A stretch of 64,000 nucleotides of DNA from Myxococcales bacterium (GCA_028287135.1 JAQBQE010000001.1:1-64000), one strand, 5' to 3'. Shown: positions 31,401 to 39,385, counted from the stretch's first letter. Numbers and translations: made by a program. The notes: generated from the sequence alone by a model not told the origin.

Positions 31401-33136
31401 GGGAGGATGTGTCGCCTCCGGGGACCCATGCGCCCGCGGTGATGCCCGACGTCGAGTACCGGATCGTCCCGCACAGCGAGGCGATGACGCACCTGCCGGC
31501 GATCCTCGATATCGAGTACCAGGTCTACGAGCCCGCGCGACGCACCCCGCCGGCGGAGATCCGCGCAGCGATCGAGGATGCGGAAGGCTTGCTGATCGTC
31601 GGCGAGGCCCCGGGGCCGGGCGGCGGAGCGAAGCAGCTCGTCGCGTTCGCGATCGGCGCGCCGCTCGAGCAGAGCCACGACGTCGAAGGTCCCGACGATG
31701 ATCCGATGCTCGGTAAGCAGAACACGATGTACTCGCTGTCGATCACCGTGGCGCCGAGCTATCAGAGCTCGGGGGTCGGCAGGAAGCTCAAGGAGCTTCA
31801 GCTTCGCGACGCGTACGCGCGCAAGAAGTCCGATGGCACGCCGCGCTATCGCTACGTCACCGGTCGCAACCGCGTCGGTCGCACCGCACAGATGACGCAC
31901 CTCAACCGCGTGTTCGGTGCGCACGTGGTCTCCATCCTCACCGGCCAGTACGAGGATCCCGAGGGGCAGGCGATCTACTACCGGATCCCGCTCGGCACGA
32001 TCACCCCCGATCCGGTGGTCAAGGCCGAGGTCCTGCGCCGCCGCGAGGCCGCAGCGCACGAGGACGACGAGGTCACGTTCGACCTCGCGTCGGGCATGAC
32101 CAAGCCGTTTGCGAACGGTCCGGCGTCGCTGCGTGCGCTCGAGGATCGTGGGCTGCTCTATGGCCCCGCGGTCAACAAGCTGACGCTGATGAACTACACG
32201 ACGCCCGCGACCGTGCGTGCGCTCGAGTGGTTGAGCGCGCTGGTCCCCGAGCTGCCGCACCTCTACCTGACCTCGTCGCGTGACGAGTCGATCGACAAGG
32301 CCCTGCGCCTCATCCGCGTCACCCGCAAGACGGGGCAGGTCGCGATCGGGCTCGCCGGCGGTTACTACGGTCACACCGCAGCCACGTGCCGCTCGCTCTC
32401 GGACCCGGACGTCCATCAGGGCGGTCCCGGTCACTTCGCGTGGCCACGCGTGCCGCATCCGGCGGTGGCCGGAACCGAGGCGACGATCGCGTCGCTGCGC
32501 GCGGCGGTCGAGGCCGCGGGTGGTCCGGGCAACGTGCTCGGCTTCGTCTACGAGCTCGTCCAGGAGCGCACCGGCCACGTGCTGCCGGCCGACTTCATCA
32601 CCGCGCTCGCGACGCTGCGCAAGGAGCTCGACCTTCCGCTGATCGCGGTCGAGACCACGACCCACACGTATCGCAGTGGCCGGGGCGCGTTCCTGTCGAC
32701 GGCGGCCGGCATCACGCCCGATGTCCTCGCGTGGTGGGGCGGCGGCCAGACCGGCTATCTGCACACCTCGTCGAGGTGGTACGTCGGATCGCCGCTGACC
32801 CTGGTCTCGACCTGGGATGGCGACGAGCTCTCGCTGGTCCGCCAGCACCATCAGCTGCGCGCCGCCCGTCACCTCGACATCGGCGGTGCCTCGGCGGCCC
32901 TCGATCACGCGCTGTCCGCCCTCGGCACGGGCGGCCTGACCGACATCCGGGCTGCCGGCCTCGGCGCCTACCGCGTGATCTCCGCCGGCCAGCGTGCCGC
33001 GGCGATCGCCGACCTGCTCGCGGACCGCGGCATCCTCGTCCGCCGGTTCCCGGGCGGCCGGCTCGGCCTGATCCCCGCCCTCGATCAGATCGAGGCGGCA
33101 GCGTCCGCCCTCGGCACCGCCCTGCGGGAGGTCTAA
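28457..33136 (+). CDS. Four-domain fusion: aldehyde dehydrogenase, class III aminotransferase, GNAT acyltransferase, pseudo-aminotransferase
   Basis: About 1559 residues from GTG 28457 (VQPLGNFIGGAFVPPSG); the ORF track start at 27785 runs through antisense of the phosphatase gene. Residues 1-475 are an aldehyde dehydrogenase close to AstD, with GPFNYPLH (Asn), ALEMGGKN (Glu) and AGQRCTGTERV (catalytic Cys). About 515-975 is a class III aminotransferase like lysine 6-aminotransferase, with SGAEANEKAM, FDEVQVGFG and the PLP lysine in TFAKRAQVG. About 995-1178 is a GNAT acyltransferase (ITVAPSYQSSGVGRKLKELQL). About 1215-1559 is a second aminotransferase-like domain in which the Asp motif is VETTTH and the PLP lysine position reads AWWGGGQTG, so it is probably inactive. 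Substrates are unknown; a diamine or lysine degradation role is inferred. The next gene starts 103 bases downstream past a repeat element. Confidence 0.88.
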   Translation: MQPLGNFIGGAFVPPSGKALVSRNPAADGAVVFETGYTVSAVADAAAAAASAQPAWAQLTQAQRANHLERFKQQIAARADQLADAIVIETGKIRSEAKLEIQTLLNRFELVKTAMAGDLKPGQVAPGEHLRYQALGVVGVIGPFNYPLHLCHAHVVPALLAGNTVVIKPSDITPLCGQRYAEAALAAGLPPGVLNVVVGGGEVGAAMVESPLLRGLCFTGSWTVGRRILEGSLDRPELLVALEMGGKNVCVVLDDAAMRQAVHEVAVGAYLSAGQRCTGTERVLVHRKIADRFIAGLAKVARELRFGNPEDPSVFAGPLATYGALTKLEAAIETGKKGGAEPIVPGQRIAGGYYRTASLHRLPDGAHHVAGYTDLEVFGPDLCIEVIDSDEEAMAVLEASPYGFANSVFTGSKARFEQFFARTRSGILNRNRSTNLASPKLPFGGVGKSGNHRPAGAWAHRNVIVPVAVLENPIGPVTAHPHLAALLPPFDLERLEQQHTQEETAEAVRTLIDLPRPMHIHRPLGGRLPESEGLLARLYAGDRVPREKKPPVFDHLRSAGPWMVSIDAEPMAVIDGMSQTATVVGGFAEDPVVRAYVEGELGDTLVVNEDTAIGETWAASEYASTLRQLVPGLPHVTFVASGAEANEKAMALCKINCPRKDATKVFAFEGSFHGRTLLALHATHSPSKRAPFEIKGYETEFAPFPVWNEPGEEPTAPSGFYAAAATGGIDELRERFGDAKDDALLAAEVASLAAVHDALKTGAYTCVIVEPMQSEGGDRYATERFFRALRLLTRHHQTFLVFDEVQVGFGLGGPFAWHSKFRLLNSRGQPDYPDAVTFAKRAQVGVVMSRFSDPEPASAHNASLVRGRIHADMVSTSHNAERLEKLVEPRLQQIARAYPHLVGAPRATGYAFAFDLPTPAMLDAFLGQRFWRGAVVFGAGTRTARYRLSDSFLAREIDMLFETIRRSLSWLDAHDGKKPPEWEDVSPPGTHAPAVMPDVEYRIVPHSEAMTHLPAILDIEYQVYEPARRTPPAEIRAAIEDAEGLLIVGEAPGPGGGAKQLVAFAIGAPLEQSHDVEGPDDDPMLGKQNTMYSLSITVAPSYQSSGVGRKLKELQLRDAYARKKSDGTPRYRYVTGRNRVGRTAQMTHLNRVFGAHVVSILTGQYEDPEGQAIYYRIPLGTITPDPVVKAEVLRRREAAAHEDDEVTFDLASGMTKPFANGPASLRALEDRGLLYGPAVNKLTLMNYTTPATVRALEWLSALVPELPHLYLTSSRDESIDKALRLIRVTRKTGQVAIGLAGGYYGHTAATCRSLSDPDVHQGGPGHFAWPRVPHPAVAGTEATIASLRAAVEAAGGPGNVLGFVYELVQERTGHVLPADFITALATLRKELDLPLIAVETTTHTYRSGRGAFLSTAAGITPDVLAWWGGGQTGYLHTSSRWYVGSPLTLVSTWDGDELSLVRQHHQLRAARHLDIGGASAALDHALSALGTGGLTDIRAAGLGAYRVISAGQRAAAIADLLADRGILVRRFPGGRLGLIPALDQIEAAASALGTALREV

Positions 33137-33146
33137 TGCGCTCGGA

Positions 33147-33228
33147 AGGGACGCTTTCCACGATCTCAACTCTCGGCGCGGAACTGCCTGAGATCACACT
33201 GGGCACCGGGGACGGTCTCCACTTTCTC
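33147..33228 (+). repeat. Solitary REP-like element related to the RAYT flanks
   Basis: 82 bases beginning agggacgctttccac and ending ggtctccactttctc. Both ends and the tctcaactctcg block match the element at 37422-37502, which borders the transposase gene. The centre differs. The two ends are themselves related direct half-units (GGGACGCTTTCCAC and GGGACGGTCTCCAC). It lies between the fusion gene and the Ntn-hydrolase gene. Confidence 0.7.
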
Positions 33229-33239
33229 GAAGGTATCCG

Positions 33240-34373
33240 ATGAGAATCCTCGAGCTGCCTGCGGGCAAGCTGCCGCGCGACTGGGGCCGGATCCACGGCG
33301 AGAGCTTCCGCGGCGAGATCAAAGCGCTCTCGGCGATCCGGGTCTACCTGTGCACGAAGGTCGGCGGGTTCAAGACCGCGGACCAGGTACTCGCGGCCGC
33401 GAGTGCCCATCTCCCCGTGCTCGCGAGCTATCACGTGGGCCTCTACAACGAGCTGCTCGGGATCGCCGAGGGAGCGGGTGTGTCCCCCGAGGAGATCGTC
33501 GTCGCGAACCACTACACGGATCTGCGGGACCTCGATCCAGATCCGTCCCTGTGGCAACCGGCACCGACGCGCGACTCGCCGGACGCCGCGATCGTGGAGC
33601 CCGGCGTCGTCAACGGTGGCGATCCAACGCTGGGTGGTGATGGCTGCAGCGTGATCTGGTCGGAGTCACCGACGGGACGGATCCTCGCGCAGACCTGGGA
33701 CATGCACGCCACTGCGATCCCGTACGTCATGGTGCTGCGCGTCCCCGAGTCAGCGGCGGGACCTGCGGCGACGCTGTTGACGGTCACGGGGTGCCTCGGC
33801 ATGGCGGGGATGAACGCGGCCGGCGTCGGGATCGCGATCAATAACCTGTTCTCAACCGACGCGACGCTCGGCGTCGTGTGGCCCGCGATGGTGCGCCGTG
33901 CGCTGTACGAGCGGGACGCCGTGGCGGCCCGCGAGGTGATCGCGGCGAGCCCCATCGGCTCGGGGCATCACTACTTCGTCGCCGACAAGGCGAACGCGTT
34001 CGCGATCGAGACCTCCGGCACGCGGCGCAAGATGGTGTTCGCCGGCGGCCGCGCGTACTGCCACACCAACCACTGCCTCGACTCCGAGATCGCGGAGCGC
34101 TCGAAGGTCCCGTCGACGAGCACGACCCACGACCGCATGCGCTGGCTCGAGGCGGACCTCGAGCGGGCGCCCGTCCGCGACCTCGACGATGCGTGGCGCC
34201 GGCTCGGCTCCGAGGATGGATGGCCACGCAGCGTGTGCACGAACATGTCCACGCCGGAGTCCCCGCACGGAGCGGCGACCTGTGGCGCGATCGCGATGAA
34301 CCTCGACACGCGCGAGCTGTGGGCACAGCAGGGCTTCATCCACAACGTCGCCGCCGAGCGCTGGGAAGTCTGA
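33240..34373 (+). CDS. C45-type Ntn-hydrolase, acyl-CoA:6-aminopenicillanate acyltransferase-like
   Basis: 377 residues. No signal peptide. The sequence [12 protein letters not shown] at the start and [21 protein letters not shown] are typical of the AAT/C45 family. The autocatalytic cleavage site and nucleophile lie in [10 protein letters not shown], with Cys138 as the expected N-terminal nucleophile after self-processing. [16 protein letters not shown] and [12 protein letters not shown] belong to the same fold. Family members hydrolyse or transfer N-acyl groups. Here the gene lies between a GNAT-containing aminotransferase fusion and another aminotransferase, so removal of a protecting acyl group is an attractive idea, not proven. 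The next gene starts 3 bases after the stop. Confidence 0.85.
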   Translation: MRILELPAGKLPRDWGRIHGESFRGEIKALSAIRVYLCTKVGGFKTADQVLAAASAHLPVLASYHVGLYNELLGIAEGAGVSPEEIVVANHYTDLRDLDPDPSLWQPAPTRDSPDAAIVEPGVVNGGDPTLGGDGCSVIWSESPTGRILAQTWDMHATAIPYVMVLRVPESAAGPAATLLTVTGCLGMAGMNAAGVGIAINNLFSTDATLGVVWPAMVRRALYERDAVAAREVIAASPIGSGHHYFVADKANAFAIETSGTRRKMVFAGGRAYCHTNHCLDSEIAERSKVPSTSTTHDRMRWLEADLERAPVRDLDDAWRRLGSEDGWPRSVCTNMSTPESPHGAATCGAIAMNLDTRELWAQQGFIHNVAAERWEV

Positions 34374-34376
34374 GTC

Positions 34377-35645
34377 ATGAGTAACGATCACCCCTTCTTC
34401 TTCACGTGGACGGCGCAGAACACCGCGAAGGCTTTCGAGCTCACGGGCGGCGAGGGCGCATGGTTCACCACCGCCGACGGTGGCCGCTGGCTCGACCTCG
34501 GCTCGCTGAGCTATCAGGTCAACGCGGGCCATGGGCGCCAGAGGATCGTCGAAGCGATCAAGCGCCAGGCGGATCAGCTGTGCTTGTCAGCGCCGAACGC
34601 GGTGTTCCCGGCAAAGACCGAGCTCGCGCAGCGGCTGCTGGCGATGGCGGGGCCTGGCTTCTCGAAGGTGTTCTTCACGCTGGGTGGCGCCGAGGCCAAC
34701 GAGAACGCGATCAAGATCGCGCGGCTGGTCACCGGCCGGTTGAAGATGATCGCGCGCTATCGCAGCTATCACGGTGCCTCGATGGGCGCGCTCGCGCTGA
34801 CCGGTGACTGGCGCCGGGCGCCGCTCGAGCCACTGATCCCCGGCGTTGTTCACGTCCACGATTGCGAGTGCGAGCGATGCGCGTCGGGAAATCGGCCCGG
34901 CAACGTGTGCGATCGCGAGTATGGACGCGAGATCGGCCGCACGATGAAGCTCGAGGGAGAGCGCACCACGGCGGCCGTGTTCATCGAGCCGGTTCCTGGA
35001 GCCAATGGCGTGTGGATCCCACCGCCGGACTACTGGCCCACGGTGCGCGCCGCGTGCGATGCCGACGGTGCGCTGCTGGTCGCCGACGAGGTGCTGACCG
35101 GGTTCGGGCGGATCGGGAAGCCGTTCGGGTTCCAGCACTGGAATGTCGTGCCTGACATGATCACGATCGCGAAGGGCCTGGCCTCGGGGTACGCGACGAT
35201 CGGCGCCGTGATCGTGCACGAGCGCGTCGCGAAGCACTTCGACACCAACGTCCTCGCGTGCGGACTGACCTACTACGCGCATCCGACCGCATGCGCCGCG
35301 GCGCTCGAGACGATGAAGCTGTACGAGGACGAGGCGTCGTTCGAGACCAGCGCGCGGCTCGGTCCTGTGCTGCTGCGCGAGCTCGATGCGGTCGCTGCGA
35401 AGATCGCGGTGCCCGCGCACGTCCGCGGCCTCGGTCTGCTCGCGGCGCTCGCACCGCAGGCATCGCCCGACCAGTGGGCCAGGCTCAACGCCGAGCTCGC
35501 GACCCGCAGACTGTCCCTGCATGTCGACGGCAAGCGCGGTACTGCGATCTTCGCGCCGCCGCTGTGCATCACGGAGGAAGAGCTCGTGCGAGGCATTCGT
35601 TCGTTCGGTGAGGCGGCCGTCTCCGCCTTTGGAGCTCGGGCATGA
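34377..35645 (+). CDS. Class III PLP-dependent aminotransferase
   Basis: 422 residues. The fold-type I features are in order: [17 protein letters not shown] (about 37-53), [15 protein letters not shown] (about 102-116), [45 protein letters not shown] with the pyridine-nitrogen Asp, and the PLP lysine in [12 protein letters not shown] (about 261-272). A CECERC plus later Cys motif ([12 protein letters not shown]) is the short Cys insertion seen in GabT/PuuE-like enzymes. Substrate is probably an omega-amino acid, diamine or beta-alanine, with pyruvate or 2-oxoglutarate as acceptor. The stop overlaps the start of the CoA-transferase A gene (ATGA), so the two are coupled. Confidence 0.9.
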   Translation: MSNDHPFFFTWTAQNTAKAFELTGGEGAWFTTADGGRWLDLGSLSYQVNAGHGRQRIVEAIKRQADQLCLSAPNAVFPAKTELAQRLLAMAGPGFSKVFFTLGGAEANENAIKIARLVTGRLKMIARYRSYHGASMGALALTGDWRRAPLEPLIPGVVHVHDCECERCASGNRPGNVCDREYGREIGRTMKLEGERTTAAVFIEPVPGANGVWIPPPDYWPTVRAACDADGALLVADEVLTGFGRIGKPFGFQHWNVVPDMITIAKGLASGYATIGAVIVHERVAKHFDTNVLACGLTYYAHPTACAAALETMKLYEDEASFETSARLGPVLLRELDAVAAKIAVPAHVRGLGLLAALAPQASPDQWARLNAELATRRLSLHVDGKRGTAIFAPPLCITEEELVRGIRSFGEAAVSAFGARA

Positions 35646-36364
35646 TCGGTCGTCATAGCGAGAAGGTGTTTCCGTCGATCGCCGAGGCGCTCGTCCCGCT
35701 CAAGGACGGGATGACGATCCTCGTCGGTGGATTCGGTCTCTCGGGCAACGCCGAGGCGCTGATCAAGGGCGTGGTCGAGCGAGGTGTGCGCGATCTGACG
35801 CTGGTCTCGAACAACGCGGGCAACATGGGTAAGGGGCTCGCGCAGTGGCTGCGCGCCGGCATCATCCGCAAGGTGATCTGCAGCTACATCGGCGGCAACG
35901 AGGACCTCCACACCCGGATGGCCTCCGGCGAGGTGCAGGTCGAGATCACGCCGCAGGGCACGCTCGCCGAGCGGATGCGCGCCGCGGGTGCCGGGATCCC
36001 GGCGTTCTACACGCCGACCGGGGTCGGGACCGTCGTCGAGGACGGGAAGGAGACCAAGGAGATCGATGGTCGCCGCTACATCCTCGAGCGTGCGCTGCCG
36101 GGCGATGTCGCGCTCGTGCGCGCGCAGCAGTCCGATCGATTCGGCAACCTCCGGTTCTGGCGGACCGCTCGCAACTTCAATCCGGTGGTCGCGACCGCGG
36201 CGAAGCTGACGATCGTCGAGTGTGACCGGCTCGTGGAGAACGGCGCGATCGATCCCGATGACGTTCACCTGCCGGGCATCTTCGTCCACCGCATCATCCA
36301 CGTGCCCGAGCACGAGGATGCGTTCGAGTTCCGGACCCTTCGCAAGCGCGAGACGGCGAGCTGA
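35642..36364 (+). CDS. scoA: 3-oxoacid CoA-transferase subunit A
   Basis: 240 residues, the usual size of SCOT/AtoD-type subunit A. The glycine-rich CoA-binding loop reads [14 protein letters not shown] (about 29-42). Further conserved blocks are [60 protein letters not shown] and [23 protein letters not shown]. With subunit B it moves CoA from succinyl-CoA to a 3-oxoacid such as acetoacetate. Its place behind aminotransferase genes suggests activation of an oxoacid product. It starts inside the stop of the aminotransferase gene. Unusually, a small membrane protein gene separates it from subunit B. Confidence 0.94.
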   Translation: MIGRHSEKVFPSIAEALVPLKDGMTILVGGFGLSGNAEALIKGVVERGVRDLTLVSNNAGNMGKGLAQWLRAGIIRKVICSYIGGNEDLHTRMASGEVQVEITPQGTLAERMRAAGAGIPAFYTPTGVGTVVEDGKETKEIDGRRYILERALPGDVALVRAQQSDRFGNLRFWRTARNFNPVVATAAKLTIVECDRLVENGAIDPDDVHLPGIFVHRIIHVPEHEDAFEFRTLRKRETAS

Positions 36365-36367
36365 CCC

Positions 36368-36757
36368 GTGGCCACACCGCAACCTCCCTTCGCGCTGGCT
36401 CCCTCGGAGAACCACGTCCTGTGGAAGCCGGCAGGCTCGCTCAAGGGCATCAGCCTGACCACCGGCCGGGTCTGGCTCACCACGGACCGTGTGGTGTTCC
36501 AGCCCGTCGTCCTCTGGGTGTTCTGGCTGGCGCCGCTCGTCGGTCTGATCATGTGGCTGATGAACAAGGCGCACCGGCTCGACCTGCCGCTGTCCCAGAT
36601 CACGTCGAACAAGCGGATCACGTTCGGCCGGAACCCCAACGTGCTCGTGCTCGGGACCGCGACCGGCGAGCACAAGCTGATCGTCGATGACTTCGCGCCG
36701 TTCGCCGCCGCGCTGATCGCGCAACCCGCCTTCACGCCCAAGCAGCTCACCTCCTAG
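36368..36757 (+). CDS. Small PH-like membrane protein between scoA and scoB
   Basis: 129 residues from GTG. The N-terminal part (ENHVLWKPAGSLKGISLTTGRVWLTTDRVVFQP) resembles a bacterial PH or GRAM-like strand region. One hydrophobic helix follows (VVLWVFWLAPLVGLIMWLM, about 47-65). The C-terminal part (LPLSQITSNKRITFGRNPNVLVLGTATGEHKLIVDDF) again alternates strands as in PH-like YcxB/YdjM types. Function unknown. It lies 3 bases after scoA and 8 bases before scoB, so it is co-transcribed; I do not know of a standard role for such a protein in CoA-transferase operons. Confidence 0.75.
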   Translation: MATPQPPFALAPSENHVLWKPAGSLKGISLTTGRVWLTTDRVVFQPVVLWVFWLAPLVGLIMWLMNKAHRLDLPLSQITSNKRITFGRNPNVLVLGTATGEHKLIVDDFAPFAAALIAQPAFTPKQLTS

Positions 36758-36765
36758 GAGCCTGG

Positions 36766-37386
36766 ATGTACTCGACCGAAGACATGGCCCGCCGCGCCGC
36801 TCGCGAGATCCCCGCGGGCTCGATCGTCAACCTTGGCATCGGCCTTCCGACCCAGGTGGCCGACTACCTCCCCGAGGGCCACGCATGGCTCCACTCCGAG
36901 AACGGCCTCCTCGGCACCGGTCCGTTCCCCTACGAAGGCGACGAAGATCCCAACCTGATCAACGCCGGCAAGCAGACCGTCACGGTCCTCCCCGGCGGCT
37001 CGACGTTCGACTCGGCGTTCTCGTTCGCGATGATCCGTGGCGGTCACGTCGACCTCGCGATCATGGGAGCCATGCAGGTCTCCGCCGGCGGTGACCTCGC
37101 GAACTGGGCCATCCCCGGCGGCAAGGTCATGGGCATCGGCGGCGCCATGGACCTCGCCTCCGGATGCCGCCGCCTGATCGCGATGATGCAGCACACCACC
37201 AAGAAGGGTGAGCACAAGCTCGTCCAGCGCTGCGACTACCCACTGACCGCCGCGCGCGTCGTCTCGCTCGTCATCACCGACCTCGGCGTCTTCGAGCCCA
37301 CCGGTCACGGTTTCCGGATCATCGAGCTCGCGCCCACGGTGACGCGCGCAGCCGCCGAAGCGGCCACCGGCGCGCCCCTGACCTAG
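36766..37386 (+). CDS. scoB: 3-oxoacid CoA-transferase subunit B
   Basis: 206 residues, the usual size of AtoA/ScoB. Key parts are NLGIGLPTQVADYLPEG (about 22-38), the catalytic glutamate in LHSENGLLGTGP (about 42-53), LINAGKQTVTVLPGG, FDSAFSFAMIRGGHVDLAIMGAMQVSAGGDLANW and KVMGIGGAMDLASG. The glutamate forms the enzyme-CoA thioester. An AGGAGCC ribosome site lies just upstream. It ends the operon; the left flank of the transposase element begins about 36 bases downstream. Confidence 0.95.
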   Translation: MYSTEDMARRAAREIPAGSIVNLGIGLPTQVADYLPEGHAWLHSENGLLGTGPFPYEGDEDPNLINAGKQTVTVLPGGSTFDSAFSFAMIRGGHVDLAIMGAMQVSAGGDLANWAIPGGKVMGIGGAMDLASGCRRLIAMMQHTTKKGEHKLVQRCDYPLTAARVVSLVITDLGVFEPTGHGFRIIELAPTVTRAAAEAATGAPLT

Positions 37387-37421
37387 CCCCCCAAAAAAAA
37401 GCACCTGGGCGCCCCTGATCT

Positions 37422-37502
37422 AGGGACGCTTTCCACTGTCTCAACTCTCGTCACGTAACTACCTGAACCGTTGGTTAGCTCAGGGGACGGTCTCCACTTT
37501 CT
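37422..37502 (+). repeat. Left flanking REP-like element of the RAYT transposase
   Basis: About 81 bases starting agggacgctttccactgtc and ending ggtctccactttctc. The right flank (38489-38569) is its inverted copy: the outer 29 bases match with one mismatch and the inner 20 bases match nearly perfectly. The inner part encodes the last residues and stop of the transposase. Confidence 0.75.
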
Positions 37503-38454
37503 CCCCGCGCGCGGTCAGCTCGTCGGCGACCTGATCTGCCGCGGTACCAGCGATCCTCAGCGCCTCGGGATCGAGCGGCTGTAGCGACAGCTTCGACACT
37601 GCCTGTGGGCTGATGCCGATAGCTGCGGCGATATCACTGCCGGCAATTCCCAACGCTCGTGCGGCGTGCACCGTTGCTCGTCTGGCTCGGACTGCCGCCG
37701 GGACGTTTCGGCGAGAGCAAAGGATCGTCTCGGGAACGCCGAACAGTGCCGCGACCAACAAGATCAATCGTCGAGGATCGGGCCGGATGCGTGCGAAGGA
37801 GCGTGCGGTCAGCGGCACGACCGTTCTGGCGCCCACGATCGGAGTCGCGATCTCGATGGAACCGCGTTTGCGCGCAGCGGGATGAATCCCTGCGATGGCT
37901 GGCCCTACGTTCTCGTCCCGGCTCGTGACGTCGACCCAAGCATCGAACGTGTCCGGATCATCGAATCCGCCGCGCCGGAGGCCGTCACTGACACCCAACC
38001 AGCCGGGGATCCGGACAAGGCCGGTGTAAGCGCGGTGGCTCGTCCATGTGCTTTCGGCGGCGCGCCGCACGACTCCGGCACGGACGGGGTTGTTGTGGAT
38101 GTACGCAATCAGGTCGCGCTCGTGCTCAGGTAGTACGGCGTGCGCCTTTGCACGATCGGCGAATACGCTGCCGAGCCGGTGATGGAGACCGTTGAGCCAT
38201 CGTGCGAACGGTGAGTTCACACGCTTTGCCCATCGCCACATCTCCGTTCGCCCTGCCAGGAGCGCGAGATGGATATGGTTGCTCATCAGCGCGTAGGCGA
38301 GGCATCGCCAATCCGATGCCGTCAGGGCGTGACCAAGCAGCCGCAGGTAGTTTGTGCGCTCCTCGTCCCCCCGGAGCAGCCAGGCACGATCTGAGAAGCG
38401 CCAGATGGCGTGATAGACGACTCCCGGACAGGTTCGGCGAGCGATACGCGGCAT
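37480..38454 (-). CDS. REP-associated tyrosine transposase (RAYT, Y1/IS200-like)
   Basis: 324 residues. The Y1 transposase domain (about 1-150) has WRFSDRAWLLRGDEER, LAYALMSNHIHLALLAGR with the HxH metal motif (HIH), FARWLNGLHHRLGSVFADRAKAH, and DLIAYIHNNPVRAGVV carrying the catalytic Tyr. These are RAYT/TnpA_REP signatures. The C-terminal half (about 200-324) has RRLILLVAALFGVPETIL and ARALGIAGSDIAAAIGISPQAVSKL, a helix-turn-helix region of DnaA/winged type. Such enzymes mobilise or maintain REP elements, here the inverted flanks. Its last codons (GEKVETVP) and stop are formed by the left repeat element. The gene appears intact. Confidence 0.93.
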   Translation of the reverse strand: MPRIARRTCPGVVYHAIWRFSDRAWLLRGDEERTNYLRLLGHALTASDWRCLAYALMSNHIHLALLAGRTEMWRWAKRVNSPFARWLNGLHHRLGSVFADRAKAHAVLPEHERDLIAYIHNNPVRAGVVRRAAESTWTSHRAYTGLVRIPGWLGVSDGLRRGGFDDPDTFDAWVDVTSRDENVGPAIAGIHPAARKRGSIEIATPIVGARTVVPLTARSFARIRPDPRRLILLVAALFGVPETILCSRRNVPAAVRARRATVHAARALGIAGSDIAAAIGISPQAVSKLSLQPLDPEALRIAGTAADQVADELTARGEKVETVP

Positions 38455-38488
38455 CTGCAGCGTATCGGACCGTCGCGCGCTCGGTTGC

Positions 38489-38569
38489 GAGAAAGTGGAG
38501 ACCGTCCCTTTCGGCCGAGGAATCTCGACAGCTTAGTCAGCGAGAGTTGAGAGAGTGGAAAGCGTCCCT
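38489..38569 (-). repeat. Right flanking REP-like element of the RAYT transposase
   Basis: Reads gagaaagtggagaccgtccc at its inner end and gagagtggaaagcgtccct at its outer end, the reverse complement of the left element. The centre (about 32 bases) is not conserved with the left copy. The outermost bases overlap the argB stop codon. Confidence 0.75.
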
Positions 38570-39385
38570 AGCTCACCAGGGTGGTGCCGACCGAGCCGGG
38601 CTCTCGCACGGCGCGCACGAGGTCGCCGGCGCCGAGCTTCCCGAGGATGTGGATCGCGCCGACGCCCTGGTCGATCACGGCCATGGCTTCTTCGAGCTTC
38701 GGGATCATGCCGCCGCTGACGGTGCCATCGGCGATGGCGGCCTTGGCCTCGTCACGGCTGAGCCTCGGGAGGCGCGAGGACGGATCGTTGATGTCCTTGA
38801 GCACGCCCGGGGCGGAGGTGACGAGGAACAGGCGCTCGGCCTGGAGCGCGGCGGCGAGCTGGTTGCCGACCATGTCGGCGTTGATGTTGTAGACGCCGCC
38901 GGAGGCATCGGCTCCGAGGCAGGCGATGACGGGGACGTGGCCGGCGGACCACAGGGTCTCGAGGAGCGCGAGGTTGAAGCCGGTGACGTCACCGACGAAG
39001 CCCATGTCGACGGGGACGTCACCTGCACCGGCGTAGACCTTCGGAGGACGCCGCGTTGCCTTCACCATCTGGGCGGAGGCGCCGTGGAGACCGACGGCCG
39101 AGACACCGGCTGCGGTGAGCGCCGCGCACAGGTCGACGTTGAGCTTGCCGGCGAGCACCATCTTCATCACGTCGAGCGTGGCGGCATCGGTGACGCGGCG
39201 ACCGGCGACCTGCTTGGTCTCGATGCCGAGCTGCTTCTGTAACGCGGTGGCCTGCGGGCCGCCGCCGTGGACGATCGCGACGCGCGCGCCATCCTCGACG
39301 AGCACGCGCAGATCCGCCGCGAGGACGTGCGCCTCACCGGAGCCGACGACCTCGCCACCGATCTTGACGACGATGGGACGCTTGG

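Larger units (their letters stand above)
37422..38569. mobile_element. RAYT gene with inverted REP-like flanks
   Basis: About 1148 bases bounded by inverted copies of an 81-base element. The right edge provides the TAG stop of argB. No target duplication was identified because the outer edges differ from each other. It interrupts the space between scoB and argB, which face different directions. Confidence 0.7.

Noticed and set aside
31358-33169. 603-codon minus-strand ORF
   Set aside because: Antisense to the acyltransferase and second aminotransferase-like domains, Arg/Asp/Gly-rich shadow composition.
37387-37421. A-tract (eight A) after scoB as intrinsic terminator
   Set aside because: The A-run is on the plus strand and no stable hairpin with a following U-tract could be drawn for the scoB transcript.
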